Of a DNA stretch of 64,000 nt, positions 11,489-20,940 are shown one piece after another. The DNA is from Piscinibacter lacus (GTDB lineage Bacteria; Pseudomonadota; Gammaproteobacteria; Burkholderiales; Burkholderiaceae_C): positions 1 to 64,000 of the forward strand of contig NZ_JAERRA010000001.1 in assembly GCF_016735685.1 (NCBI RefSeq), in the 5' to 3' direction. Positions within the stretch are counted from its first letter, which is position 1. Every line of letters begins with the position of its first letter. Made by a program: the position numbers and the translations under genes. The notes beneath the pieces are model-generated. The model saw only the letters and a list, made by a program, of their open reading frames with translations, was not told the DNA's origin and ran no database searches.

Positions 11489-12342
11489 GGACGGACGCTC
11501 AGGATTTCGGCCGAGGGGAAGGCTTGCAAACCGGCGGCAGTATGCACAAGGAAGACGCCTTGCTCGTCGAGGCCCGCCGCCTGCCCCCGGGCTTGCTCGC
11601 GGCCCAGGCCGTCGAGCACCCGCACCGTCTGGCCGCGCAGCGCATCGCGTGCGGCCCAGGCGGCGGCGAAGCCCGGCCAGCCCTCGGCCCGGAAGCGGCG
11701 CAGCGCCGCCAGCAGGCCCGGCACCAGCGCGGCCCAGACGGCCGGCGCGGTGGCTTGGCCGCCGGCCCAGCGGCCCTCGGGCAGGGCGTCCAGGCCGATC
11801 GCGGGCCAGGCGCCCTCGGGCAGCCCGGCCGGGGTGCGCAGGTTCAGGCCGATGCCGATCACCGCATAGCGCCAGCCCGCACCGGCCGGCAGGGTTTCGA
11901 CGAGCACGCCGCCGAGCTTGGCGCCGTTGAGCCAGAGATCGTTCGGCCACTTCAGCCGCAGGGCCGGATGCAAGGCCTCGGCCACCGCCAGGCCGACCAG
12001 CGGCGCCAGCGCGCCGAGGCCGTCCACGGGCAGGCGCAGGCCGAGCGAGAAGCTCAGGGCCTGGCGGCGCGCCGCCTCGGCGTCCAGGCCGGCGGCGGCC
12101 TGCCAGGGCCGGCCCTGGCGGCCGCGGCCGGCAGTCTGGCGCTCGACGACGAGGAGCTGCGGCCCGGCCAGGGCCTCGGCCGGATCGGCCCCTGCGGCCA
12201 GTTGCGCGCGGGCGGCTTCAAGCAGGCGGGTGTTGCTGGAATCGGCCTCCGGCAGGATCTCGACGGCCAGACCCGGCCAGTCGGCCGCCAGCGCCTGCCA
12301 CAGCGCCTCGGCCGCCCCGGCGAAGCTGGGGGCCTCGCTCAG
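11482..12342 (-). CDS. birA: Biotin-[acetyl-CoA-carboxylase] ligase, apparent CTG start
   Basis: 286 residues if it starts at CTG 12342. It attaches biotin to the carrier domain of acetyl-CoA carboxylase. Motifs: EADSSNTRLLE, VVERQTAGRGRQGRPW (biotin/ATP loop), LKWPNDLWLNGAKLGGVLVE and IGIGLNL. It lacks the N-terminal DNA-binding domain of the E. coli protein, as in many betas, so it is enzyme only. No ATG, GTG or TTG lies in frame between the conserved N-terminus and the upstream gene. The CTG forms a CTGA overlap with the stop codon of the SET gene, the position where related pairs use ATGA. Confidence 0.92.
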   Translation of the reverse strand: MSEAPSFAGAAEALWQALAADWPGLAVEILPEADSSNTRLLEAARAQLAAGADPAEALAGPQLLVVERQTAGRGRQGRPWQAAAGLDAEAARRQALSFSLGLRLPVDGLGALAPLVGLAVAEALHPALRLKWPNDLWLNGAKLGGVLVETLPAGAGWRYAVIGIGLNLRTPAGLPEGAWPAIGLDALPEGRWAGGQATAPAVWAALVPGLLAALRRFRAEGWPGFAAAWAARDALRGQTVRVLDGLGREQARGQAAGLDEQGVFLVHTAAGLQAFPSAEILSVRPC

Positions 12343-12845
12343 CGCCCGCCCCCGGCGCGGCGCCGCTTGGGCGCCAGCATGGTGCCGCGGCAGGCCGGCG
12401 AGCCGCAGTGGCAGGCGTACTCGGCCTTCACCGCCGGGGTGTGGCGGCCTTCGAGCATCAGGCCGTAGTCGAAGAACAGTTCCTCGCCCGGGGCGATGTC
12501 GCGCAGGGCATGGATGTAGATGCGGCCCTCGCCGTCCTGCGCTTCGCAGTTGGGCTCGCAAGCATGGTTGATCCAGCGCGAGGCGTTGCCACCGACCTTG
12601 CCGTCGATCACCCGCCGGTCGTCGATGTGGAAGTAAAAGGTGTGATTCGGTTGTTCCGGATCGTGCGGATGGCGGCGCAACGCCTCGGGCCAGTCGATCA
12701 CCTCGCCCTTGTATTCGACGATGCAGTCGCCCGCAGCGATGGGCCGCAGCGCAAACACGCCTTTGCCATGCACGCCGGAGCGCCGCACCTGGATACGCCG
12801 TCCCGCGTCGGGGGCCTCGGGCTTCGGCGGGGGGGTGCGCGGCAT
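12339..12845 (-). CDS. SET-domain protein lysine methyltransferase
   Basis: 168 residues. RRSGVHGKGVFALRPIAAGD opens the SET domain; the catalytic core is ASRWINHACEPNCEA (SAM pocket and pseudoknot) and GEELFFDYGL. The tail CHCGSPACRGTM is a complete post-SET zinc motif. These are the hallmark motifs of protein-lysine methyltransferases best known from eukaryotic histone methylation; small stand-alone versions occur in many proteobacteria. The substrate is unknown. First gene of an operon with birA and the SPOR gene; the 131-bp gap to topB holds a purine/pyrimidine alternating tract. Confidence 0.9.
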   Translation of the reverse strand: MPRTPPPKPEAPDAGRRIQVRRSGVHGKGVFALRPIAAGDCIVEYKGEVIDWPEALRRHPHDPEQPNHTFYFHIDDRRVIDGKVGGNASRWINHACEPNCEAQDGEGRIYIHALRDIAPGEELFFDYGLMLEGRHTPAVKAEYACHCGSPACRGTMLAPKRRRAGGGR

Positions 12846-12976
12846 GTCGGGGCTTTTGGCTACAGTGAATCGAGGGCGTGCGCGCAGAGGCGCGTGCGTG
12901 CGTGCGCGAGAGGCGCGCGGATTGTAGGGAGGCCGTACCCACCCCGGCCGTGCGGCCGCAACACATCAAGAAGCCC

Positions 12977-15607
12977 ATGAGCAAAGCACTGGTCATCGCC
13001 GAGAAGCCGAGCGTCGCGCAGGACATCGTCCGCGCGCTGACGCCTTCATCCGGCAAGTTCGAGAAGCACGAGGACCATTTCGAGAACGCGCACTACGTCG
13101 TGTCCTCGGCGGTCGGCCACCTGGTGGAGATCAAGGCGCCGGAGGAATTCGACGTCAAGCGCGGCAAGTGGAGCTTCGCCAACCTGCCGGTCATCCCGCC
13201 GCACTTCGAGCTGGCGCCGATCGACAAGGCCAAGAGCCGGCTGAACGCCCTGGTCAAGCTGATCAAGCGCAAGGACGTGACGAGGCTGATCAATGCCTGC
13301 GACGCCGGCCGCGAGGGCGAGCTGATCTTCCGCCTGATCGAGCAGTACGCCGCCGACAGCACCGCCGCCACCCGGGCCAAGGGCCTGGGCAAGCCGATCA
13401 GCCGCCTGTGGTTGCAGAGCATGACGCCGCAGGCCATCCGCGATGGCTTCGAGCAGTTGCGCGGCGAGGCGCAGATGCAGGGCCTGGCCGACGCCGCCCG
13501 CAGCCGCAGCGAGGCCGACTGGCTGGTCGGCATCAACGGCACGCGGGCGATGACGGCCTTCAACAGCCGCGACGGCGGCTTCTTCCTGACCACGGTGGGC
13601 CGGGTGCAGACGCCGACGCTGTCCATCGTGGTCGAGCGCGAGGAGAAGATCCGCAAGCACGTCTCGCGGCCCTACTGGGAGGTGAAGGCCGAGTTCGGCG
13701 CCGCCGCCGGCAGCTACGAGGGCAAGTGGTTCGACCCGGCCTTCAAGAAGAACGAGGACCTGGAGCGCCGCGCCGACCGCATCTGGGACGAGGCATCCGC
13801 CCGCGCGGTGGTGGATGCCTGCCGCGGCCAGCCCGCCACCGTCAACGAGGAGGCCAAGCCCAGCACCCAGGCCAGCCCCCTGCTCTACGACCTGACCACG
13901 TTGCAGCGCGAGGCCAACTCGCGCTTCGGCTTCTCGGCCAAGACCACGCTGTCGATCGCCCAGGCCCTGTACGAGAAGCACAAGGTGCTGACCTACCCGC
14001 GAACCGACTCGCGCGCCCTGCCGGAGGACTACTTGGCCACGGTGAAGAACACGGTCGAGATGCTGGCCAACGAGGACCAGCCCGGCCCGCTCAAGGCCCT
14101 GGCCGGTCATGCCCGCTTCGCGCTGAACCAGGGCTACATCAAGCCGAGCAAGCGGGTGTTCGACAACGCCAAGGTCTCGGACCACTTCGCCATCATCCCG
14201 ACCCTGCAAGCGCCCAAGGCCCTGACCGAGGTCGAGGCCAAACTCTACGACATGGTGGTCAAGCGCTTCCTGGCCGTCTTCTACCCGAGCGCCGAGTTCA
14301 TGGTGACGACGCGCACGACGATCGTCGAGGCCGGCGCGGCGCGGCACCACTTCCAGACGAACGGCAAGGTGCTGGTCAAGCCGGGCTGGCTGGCCGTCTA
14401 CGGCAAGGAGGCGCAGGAGGACGACGCCACCCTGGTCGCCGTGCAGCCCGGCGAGGCCGTGACGACCGAGGCCGTGAACCTGAACGCGCTGAAGACCAAG
14501 CCGCCGGCCCGCTACAGCGAAGCCACGCTGCTGAGCGCCATGGAAGGCGCCGGCAAGCTGATCGACGACGAGGAGCTGAAGGCCGCCATGCAGGAGAAGG
14601 GCCTGGGCACGCCAGCCACCCGCGCGGCCATCATCGAAGGCCTGATCCTGGAGAAGTACATGCTGCGCGAGGGCCGCGAGCTGATCGCCACGGCCAAGGC
14701 CTTCCAGCTCATGACCCTGCTGCGCGGCCTGGGCGTGGAGGACCTGACCAAGCCCGAGCTGACCGGCAACTGGGAGCACCGCCTGGCCGAGATGGAGAAG
14801 GGCCGTCTCTCGCGCGCAGCCTTCATGGGCGAGATCGCGGCGATGACCGAGCGCATCGTCAAGAAGGCCAAGGAATACGACCGCGACACCGTGCCCGGCG
14901 ACTACGCCACCCTGGCCACGCCCTGCCCGAACTGCGGCGGCGTGGTCAAGGAGAACTACCGCCGCTTCGCCTGCGTCGGCAGCCAGGCTGCGGCGACGGG
15001 CGCGTCGGACGGCGAGGGCTGCGGCTTCTCGATCGGCAAGATCCCGGGCGGCCGCGCCTTCGAGACGGCCGAGGCCGATGCCTTCCTGCGCGACCGCAAG
15101 ATCGGCCCGCTGGAGGGCTTTCGCTCCAAGGCCGGCTGGCCCTTCACCGCCGAGCTGAAGCTGGTCTTCGACGAGGAGATCAAGAACTGGAAGCTGGAAT
15201 TCGACTTCGGCGAAGACGCCAAGCAGGCCGAGGCCGACGGCGAGCCGGTCGACTTCAGCGGCCAGGACAGCCTGGGCGCCTGCCCGAAGTGCAAGGGCCA
15301 TGTCTACGAACACGGCACGAACTACCTCTGCGAGCATGCCGTCGGCGCGCGCGTGACCTGCGACTTCAAGACCGGCAAGATCATCCTGCAGCAGCCCATC
15401 GCCCACGAGCAGGTGCAGAAGCTGCTGGCCACCGGGCAGACCGAACTGCTGGAGGGCTTTGTCTCCAACAAGACCCGCCGCGCCTTCAAGGCCCGGCTGG
15501 CCTGGGATGCGAAGGAGGGCAAGGTGGGCTTCGCCTTCGAGCCGCGGCCCGCCGCCAAGAAGGCGCCGGCCAAGAAGGCGGCGCGCAAGGCGGCGGACGA
15601 GGGCTGA
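12977..15607 (+). CDS. topB: DNA topoisomerase III
   Basis: 876 residues. Toprim domain at the N-terminus (KALVIAEKPSVAQDI, then ACDAGREGELIFRLI with the metal acidic residues) and the active-site Tyr segment KVLTYPRTDSRALP. Two C-terminal zinc-ribbon-like repeats follow: CPNCGGVVKENYRRFAC and CPKCKGHVYEHGTNYLCEH. The protein ends in a Lys/Ala tail (KKAPAKKAARKAA) resembling histone H1-like tails. Type IA enzyme that unlinks catenated single-stranded regions during replication and recombination. The start is the first ATG before the conserved toprim sequence. Confidence 0.97.
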   Translation: MSKALVIAEKPSVAQDIVRALTPSSGKFEKHEDHFENAHYVVSSAVGHLVEIKAPEEFDVKRGKWSFANLPVIPPHFELAPIDKAKSRLNALVKLIKRKDVTRLINACDAGREGELIFRLIEQYAADSTAATRAKGLGKPISRLWLQSMTPQAIRDGFEQLRGEAQMQGLADAARSRSEADWLVGINGTRAMTAFNSRDGGFFLTTVGRVQTPTLSIVVEREEKIRKHVSRPYWEVKAEFGAAAGSYEGKWFDPAFKKNEDLERRADRIWDEASARAVVDACRGQPATVNEEAKPSTQASPLLYDLTTLQREANSRFGFSAKTTLSIAQALYEKHKVLTYPRTDSRALPEDYLATVKNTVEMLANEDQPGPLKALAGHARFALNQGYIKPSKRVFDNAKVSDHFAIIPTLQAPKALTEVEAKLYDMVVKRFLAVFYPSAEFMVTTRTTIVEAGAARHHFQTNGKVLVKPGWLAVYGKEAQEDDATLVAVQPGEAVTTEAVNLNALKTKPPARYSEATLLSAMEGAGKLIDDEELKAAMQEKGLGTPATRAAIIEGLILEKYMLREGRELIATAKAFQLMTLLRGLGVEDLTKPELTGNWEHRLAEMEKGRLSRAAFMGEIAAMTERIVKKAKEYDRDTVPGDYATLATPCPNCGGVVKENYRRFACVGSQAAATGASDGEGCGFSIGKIPGGRAFETAEADAFLRDRKIGPLEGFRSKAGWPFTAELKLVFDEEIKNWKLEFDFGEDAKQAEADGEPVDFSGQDSLGACPKCKGHVYEHGTNYLCEHAVGARVTCDFKTGKIILQQPIAHEQVQKLLATGQTELLEGFVSNKTRRAFKARLAWDAKEGKVGFAFEPRPAAKKAPAKKAARKAADEG

Positions 15608-15704
15608 GGCGGCGTGAGCCCGAGACCCCCCGGCGCGCGGCGCCGCCCATCCCGCCGCGGCCCGGCCCGGGCTTGCACGCGGCGCTGAAGGGCAGGCGCC
15701 GCGC

Positions 15705-16730
15705 ATGGGCAGCGTGCTCTTCCTCAAGCTCGGCGCGATCTTCACGACGATCGCGCTGGGCTGGATCGCCGGCCGCTTCGAAGCCTTCCGGGGCGGGGAG
15801 GCGGCGCGCATCCTGTCCAACGCGGCCTTCTACCTGTTCGCACCGGCGCTGCTCTTCCGCGCCACCGCGCGCATCGACCTGGCCACCCTGCCCTGGCGGG
15901 CGCTGGCGGTCTTCTTCGTGCCGGTGGTGCTGGGCATGGCGGGCGTCTACCTGTGGCAGAAGCGGGCGCTGCGCCGCGCCGCGCGGGCGCAGGGGGCGAT
16001 GCCCGAGGCGGCCGCGCCGGCGGTGCGCGCCATCACCGCGGCCTTCGGCAACAACGCGCAGCTCGGCATCCCGATGGCCGCGGCGCTGTTCGGCGAGGCC
16101 GGCTTGCAGATCCACCTGGCGGTGGTCAGCCTGCATGCCCTGGTGCTGCTGAGCCTGCTGACGGTGCTGGTCGAGCGCGACCTGGCCCGGGCCGCCGTGC
16201 GCCGTGGCGAGGCGCCGGCCAGCCTGGCCGGCACGCTGGCACGGGTGGTGCGCAACACGGTCATCCATCCCATCGTGCTGCCGGTGCTGGCCGGCCTGGC
16301 CTGGAACCTGGGCGGCCTGCCGCTGCCCGGGCCGCTGGACGAGGTGCTGGTGATGCTGGGCACCGCCGTCGTGCCCCTCTGCCTGGTGGCCATCGGCTTG
16401 TCGCTGGGCCATTACGGCGTGCGCGGCGCGGCGCGGGTGGCCGGCCAGCTCAGCGCCTTCAAGCTGCTGGTGCAGCCGGCCCTGGTGCTGGCCGCCGGCT
16501 GGGCGGTGGACCGCGGACTGGGTGGCGGCCTGCTGGGCCTGCCGCTGGCGGTGATCGTGCTGGCCGCCGCCAACCCGACTGGCAGCAATGCGCTGATGTT
16601 CGCCCAGCGCTACCGCAGCCAGGAGGCCGAGGCCACGGCCGCCATCGTCGTCTCGACCAGCGCCTTCGTGCTGACGGCGCCGCTGTGGCTGCTGCTGCTC
16701 GGCGCGCTGGGCGGGCCGCTGACGCGCTGA
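15705..16730 (+). CDS. AEC (auxin efflux carrier)-family transporter
   Basis: 341 residues with about ten hydrophobic segments spread over the whole length. It resembles bacterial AEC permeases such as the malonate/malate transporters: the core segments [21 protein letters not shown] and [19 protein letters not shown] are the two half-helix loops typical of the family. Located in the inner membrane. The substrate cannot be told from sequence. It stands alone between topB and proA on the same strand. Confidence 0.85.
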   Translation: MGSVLFLKLGAIFTTIALGWIAGRFEAFRGGEAARILSNAAFYLFAPALLFRATARIDLATLPWRALAVFFVPVVLGMAGVYLWQKRALRRAARAQGAMPEAAAPAVRAITAAFGNNAQLGIPMAAALFGEAGLQIHLAVVSLHALVLLSLLTVLVERDLARAAVRRGEAPASLAGTLARVVRNTVIHPIVLPVLAGLAWNLGGLPLPGPLDEVLVMLGTAVVPLCLVAIGLSLGHYGVRGAARVAGQLSAFKLLVQPALVLAAGWAVDRGLGGGLLGLPLAVIVLAAANPTGSNALMFAQRYRSQEAEATAAIVVSTSAFVLTAPLWLLLLGALGGPLTR

Positions 16731-16779
16731 GCGGTGGGCCGGCCCGGCGGCCGGCCGGGCCCGCGGCGACAATCGCGGT

Positions 16780-18093
16780 ATGAATGCTTCGACCCCCTCC
16801 GCCACCCTCGCCCCCGAGGATGTGAACGCGCTGATGGAGCGCCTGGGCCAGGCCGCGCGACGCGCCGCCACCACGATGGCCGCCGCCTCGACCGCGACCA
16901 AGAACGCCACCCTGCTGGCCCTGGCCGCCGCGATTCGCGCGCAGGCCGGCCCGCTGCAAGAGGCCAATGCCCGCGACATCGCCGCCGCCGAGGCCGCTGG
17001 CCTGGCCGCGCCGATGGTGGACCGCCTGCGCCTGACGCCCAAGGTCATCGCGCAGATGGCCGAGGGCTGCGAGCAGGTCGCCGCCCTGCCCGACCCGATC
17101 GGCGAGATGACGAACCTGCGCCGCCGCCCGACCGGCATCACCGTCGGCCAGATGCGGGTGCCGCTGGGCGTCTTCGGCATGATCTACGAGAGCCGGCCGA
17201 ACGTGACCATCGACGCCGCCTCGCTGGCCATCAAGAGCGGCAATGCCGCCATCCTGCGCGGCGGCTCGGAGGCGGCGCACTCCAACGCCGCGCTGGCCGC
17301 CCTGGTCGGCCAGGCCCTGGCCCAGGCCGGCCTGCCGGCCGAGGCCGTGCAGCAGGTGCCGACCACCGATCGGGCGGCGGTGGGCCGCCTGATCGCCATG
17401 CCGGCCTATGTTGACGTGATCATCCCGCGCGGCGGCAAGGGCCTGATCGAGCGCATCAGCCGCGAGGCCACGGTGCCCGTCATCAAGCACCTGGACGGCA
17501 ACTGCCACACCTATGTGGACGCCGAGGTCGACCTGGCCCTGGCCGTGGCGGTGACCGACAACGCCAAGACGCAGAAGTACAGCCCCTGCAATTCGACCGA
17601 GTCGCTGCTGGTGCACACCGCCGTGGCGCCGGCCTTCCTGCCCCGCATCGGCGCGGTCTTCGCGGCCAAGGGCGTGGAGATGCGCTGCGGACCGCGTGCG
17701 CTGGCCCTCCTGCGCGCGGCGGCCCTGCCCGGCGCGAAGCTGGTGGACGCCACCGAAGCCGACTGGGCCGAGGAATACCTGGCGCCCATCATCAGCATCA
17801 AGCTGGTCGACAGCCTGGACGAGGCCATCGCCCACATCAACCGCTACGGCAGCCACCACACCGACGCCATCCTGACGACGAACCACCCGAACGCGATGCG
17901 CTTCCTGCGCGAGGTCGATTCGGCCAGCGTCATGGTCAATGCCAGCACCCGCTTCGCGGATGGCTTCGAGTACGGCCTGGGCGCGGAAATCGGCATCTCG
18001 ACCGACAAGTTCCACGCCCGCGGGCCGGTGGGGCTGGAGGGGCTCACTTCGATGAAGTGGATCGTCTTCGGCCAGGGCGAAGGCCGCGCCTGA
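16780..18093 (+). CDS. proA: Gamma-glutamyl phosphate reductase
   Basis: 437 residues. Second step of proline synthesis: NADPH-dependent reduction of glutamyl-5-phosphate to the semialdehyde. Family segments are [44 protein letters not shown] and the active-site Cys stretch [15 protein letters not shown], then [17 protein letters not shown] near the end. proB is not adjacent. queC starts 11 bp downstream, so the two may be co-transcribed. Confidence 0.97.
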   Translation: MNASTPSATLAPEDVNALMERLGQAARRAATTMAAASTATKNATLLALAAAIRAQAGPLQEANARDIAAAEAAGLAAPMVDRLRLTPKVIAQMAEGCEQVAALPDPIGEMTNLRRRPTGITVGQMRVPLGVFGMIYESRPNVTIDAASLAIKSGNAAILRGGSEAAHSNAALAALVGQALAQAGLPAEAVQQVPTTDRAAVGRLIAMPAYVDVIIPRGGKGLIERISREATVPVIKHLDGNCHTYVDAEVDLALAVAVTDNAKTQKYSPCNSTESLLVHTAVAPAFLPRIGAVFAAKGVEMRCGPRALALLRAAALPGAKLVDATEADWAEEYLAPIISIKLVDSLDEAIAHINRYGSHHTDAILTTNHPNAMRFLREVDSASVMVNASTRFADGFEYGLGAEIGISTDKFHARGPVGLEGLTSMKWIVFGQGEGRA

Positions 18094-18104
18094 GCCCGGC
18101 CACG

Positions 18105-18842
18105 ATGAGCCTGCCCCTCGATCCCCGCGGCGCGCTGGTGCTGTTCTCCGGCGGCCAGGATTCCGCCACCTGCCTGGCCTGGGCGCTGGCGCGCTTCGCG
18201 CACGTCGAGACAATCGGCTTCGACTACGGCCAGCGCCACCGTGTCGAGCTGGACTGCCGCTCGCTGCTGCTGCGCGAGCTGCGCTGGCAGTTTGCGCACT
18301 GGGCGCCGCGCCTGGGCGTGGACCATCTGCTCGACCTGCGCCAACTGGCCCAGATCGGCGCGACGGCCATGACCGAGGAGCGCGCCATCGAATGGCAGGC
18401 CAACGGCCTGCCCAACACCTTCGTGCCGGGCCGCAACCTGCTGTTCTTCACCTATGCCGCGGCCCTGGCCTACCGGCGCGGGCTGACGGTGCTGGTCGGC
18501 GGCATGTGCGAGACCGACTACTCCGGCTACCCCGACTGCCGCGACAACACGCTCAAGGCCCTGCAGGTCGCGCTCAGCCTGGGCCTGGCCGGGCCGATGA
18601 CGGTCGAGACGCCGCTGATGTTCCTCGACAAGGCCCAGACCTGGACCCTGAGCGAGCAGCTCGGCGGCCCGGCCCTGGTCGACCTCATCACCGAGCACAG
18701 CCACAGCTGCTACCTGGGCGACCGCAGCCAGCGCCACCCCTGGGGCCACGGCTGCGGCCACTGCCCGGCCTGCGAGCTGCGTGCGCGCGGCTGGACGAGC
18801 TACATCACGCAAGCCGCCCGGACGGCCGGCCCCGCGGCATGA
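18105..18842 (+). CDS. queC: 7-cyano-7-deazaguanine synthase
   Basis: 245 residues. Makes preQ0, the precursor of queuosine in tRNA, from carboxy-deazaguanine and ammonia using ATP. The PP-loop motif [16 protein letters not shown] is at the N-terminus, [19 protein letters not shown] is the conserved middle, and four Cys in SCYLG and [12 protein letters not shown] near the C-terminus form the zinc site. No other queuosine gene is adjacent. Confidence 0.96.
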   Translation: MSLPLDPRGALVLFSGGQDSATCLAWALARFAHVETIGFDYGQRHRVELDCRSLLLRELRWQFAHWAPRLGVDHLLDLRQLAQIGATAMTEERAIEWQANGLPNTFVPGRNLLFFTYAAALAYRRGLTVLVGGMCETDYSGYPDCRDNTLKALQVALSLGLAGPMTVETPLMFLDKAQTWTLSEQLGGPALVDLITEHSHSCYLGDRSQRHPWGHGCGHCPACELRARGWTSYITQAARTAGPAA

Positions 18843-18866
18843 GCCGGTCCGCCAAGGGAGGCCGCC

Positions 18867-19547
18867 ATGGGTGAGCGGCTGGCCTGGATCGTCGGCCTGG
18901 CCGTCCTGGTCTTCTGGGTGATCGGCGCCTACAACCGCCTGGTGCGGCTGCGCGGCGCGGTGGCCGCGCTGTGGACGGCGGTCGATGCCGCCCTGCGGCG
19001 CCGCCACACCCTGGCGCAGGATGGCGCGAGCCTGGCCACCTCCGGCCTGCCCGGGGGGGCCGGCAGCGAATGGCCGGCCGAGGAATCGGCCCTGCTGGCC
19101 ACGCTGGCCGCTGCCGCTCGCCAGGCCGGGACCGCCGCCCAGGCCGTGGCCCAGCGCCCCCTGGAAGCCGGCCCCATGCAGAGCCTGGGCCTGGCCGAGC
19201 AGGTGCTGGACCGCGCACTCGGCGGCCTGCGCCAGCGGGTCGAGGCCCAGGCCCGGCCGGAAGCCCCGCCCCCCGGCTCGGCCAGCGACACCGCCTGGCG
19301 CGTGCTGCTGCAAGCCCTGCACCAGAGCCTGCAACAGGCGGGGCAGCAGATCGCCTTCCAGCGCGGGCCGCACGATGCGGCGGTCTCGGCCTACAACCTG
19401 GCCCGCGCGGAATGGCCGACCCGGCTGGTCGCCGACCTCTTCAACTTCCGCCCTGCCGCGCGGCTGCCGGCCCCGGCCGCCGAGCCGGCCGAGGCCAGCC
19501 TCGGCCTGACGGCCCTGCCCGATCGGGCCCCGGACGATGCCCGCTGA
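18867..19547 (+). CDS. LemA-family-like membrane protein
   Basis: 226 residues. A single N-terminal membrane helix (LAWIVGLAVLVFWVIGAYN) runs into NRLVRLRGAVAALWTAVD, the start typical of LemA proteins, and VADLFNFRPAARLP matches the family's conserved exit sequence. The middle is helical and Ala/Gln-rich. Function of the family is unknown. It overlaps rsmB by 11 bp and starts 24 bp after queC. Confidence 0.78.
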   Translation: MGERLAWIVGLAVLVFWVIGAYNRLVRLRGAVAALWTAVDAALRRRHTLAQDGASLATSGLPGGAGSEWPAEESALLATLAAAARQAGTAAQAVAQRPLEAGPMQSLGLAEQVLDRALGGLRQRVEAQARPEAPPPGSASDTAWRVLLQALHQSLQQAGQQIAFQRGPHDAAVSAYNLARAEWPTRLVADLFNFRPAARLPAPAAEPAEASLGLTALPDRAPDDAR

Positions 19548-20904
19548 GACCCCCCGCGCGAGCCCGGCCGCGCTGCCCCTGGCCCGCCTGCTGGAGCACA
19601 GCGCCGAGGCGGTCGCCGCCGTTCGCGCCGGCCGCTCGCTGACCGAGGCGCTGACACGCTGCCCGCCGGCCGCCCGCGCCGGCAGCCAGGCCCTGGCCTT
19701 CGAGGTGATGCGCGGCCTCGGCCGCGCCCAGGCCCTGGCCACCCTGCTGGTCGCGCGCCAGCCACCACCCTGGGTCGAGGCCCTGCTGCTCTGCGCGCTG
19801 GCGCTGGGCGCGCGCGACAGCCGGGCCGGCTATGCGCCGCACACCCTGGTCAGCCAGGCGGTCGAGGCGGCCAAGCACCGCGCGCCGGCCCAGGCCGGCC
19901 TGGTCAATGCCGTGCTGCGCCGTGCCTTGCGCGAGGCCGAAGGCCTGGAAGCCCATCTGGCCGGGCAGGACACGGCGCGCTGGAACCATCCCGCCTGGTG
20001 GATCGCCCAACTGCGCCTGGACTGGCCCGCGCACTGGCCGGCCCTGCTCGACGCCGCCCAGGCCCCGCCGCCGATGACGCTGCGCGTGAACCCCCGCCAC
20101 GGCAGCCTGGCCGACTATGCGCAGCGCCTGGCCGGGGCCGGCCTGCCGGCCCGCCCGCTGGGGCCGGACACGCCGCAGGCCCTGCAGCTCGACACGCCGC
20201 AGCCGGTCGAGCGCCTGCCGGGCTGGGCGGAAGGCGCCGTCTCGGTGCAGGACGCCTCGGCGCAGCGCGCCGCCCACTTGCTGCTCGATGGCGCCGGCCT
20301 GCCGCCCGGCGCGCGGGTGCTGGACGCCTGCGCCGCCCCCGGCGGCAAGACCGCCCACCTGCTGGAGCGGGCCGAGCTGGATCTGCTCGCCCTGGACAGC
20401 GACGCCGGCCGCCTGCGCAAGGTCGACCAGGGCCTGCAGCGCCTGGGACTGCGCGCCCGGACGGTGGCCGGCGACGCCGGCCGGCCGGCCGACTGGTGGG
20501 ACGGCCGGCCCTTCGACGCCATCCTGCTCGACGCGCCCTGCTCGGCCTCGGGCATCGTCCGCCGCCACCCCGATGTGCGCTGGCTGCGCCGCCCGGCCGA
20601 CCTGCCCGCGCTCGCGCAGGCGCAAGCCCGGCTGCTTGACGCCCTGTGGCCGCTGCTGGCGCCGGGCGGGCGGCTGCTGTTTGCGACCTGCTCGGTCTTC
20701 CGGGCCGAGGGCCAGGACCAGGTCGACGCGTTTTTGCAACGCACGCCCGGGGCGCGGCTGCGGCCATCGCCCGGCCACCTGCTGCCCCTCACCCACAATG
20801 GTGCGACGGTGGCCGGATCGCAGGCTGCCGAAGGCGGCGCCCCCGGCGACGGCTTCTTCTACGCGCTGTTCACGCGCGGGGACGCGGCCCCCGGCACGGC
20901 CTGA
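19537..20904 (+). CDS. rsmB: 16S rRNA (cytosine-967-C5) methyltransferase
   Basis: 455 residues. An N-terminal NusB-like RNA-binding domain (about residues 15-145, with SQAVEAAKHRAPAQAGLVNAVLRR) precedes a Rossmann methyltransferase domain. SAM-binding loop VLDACAAPGGKTAHLLE, then DAPCSASGIVRRHPDVRW and LLFATCSVF, which carry the two cysteines of the m5C mechanism. Operon position between the LemA-like gene and the DUF4390/NtrYX genes is the order known in Burkholderiales. Confidence 0.95.
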   Translation: MPAETPRASPAALPLARLLEHSAEAVAAVRAGRSLTEALTRCPPAARAGSQALAFEVMRGLGRAQALATLLVARQPPPWVEALLLCALALGARDSRAGYAPHTLVSQAVEAAKHRAPAQAGLVNAVLRRALREAEGLEAHLAGQDTARWNHPAWWIAQLRLDWPAHWPALLDAAQAPPPMTLRVNPRHGSLADYAQRLAGAGLPARPLGPDTPQALQLDTPQPVERLPGWAEGAVSVQDASAQRAAHLLLDGAGLPPGARVLDACAAPGGKTAHLLERAELDLLALDSDAGRLRKVDQGLQRLGLRARTVAGDAGRPADWWDGRPFDAILLDAPCSASGIVRRHPDVRWLRRPADLPALAQAQARLLDALWPLLAPGGRLLFATCSVFRAEGQDQVDAFLQRTPGARLRPSPGHLLPLTHNGATVAGSQAAEGGAPGDGFFYALFTRGDAAPGTA

Positions 20905-20940
20905 TGCCGCGCCCCACCACGCCGTCCGAGCTGCCCGTCC

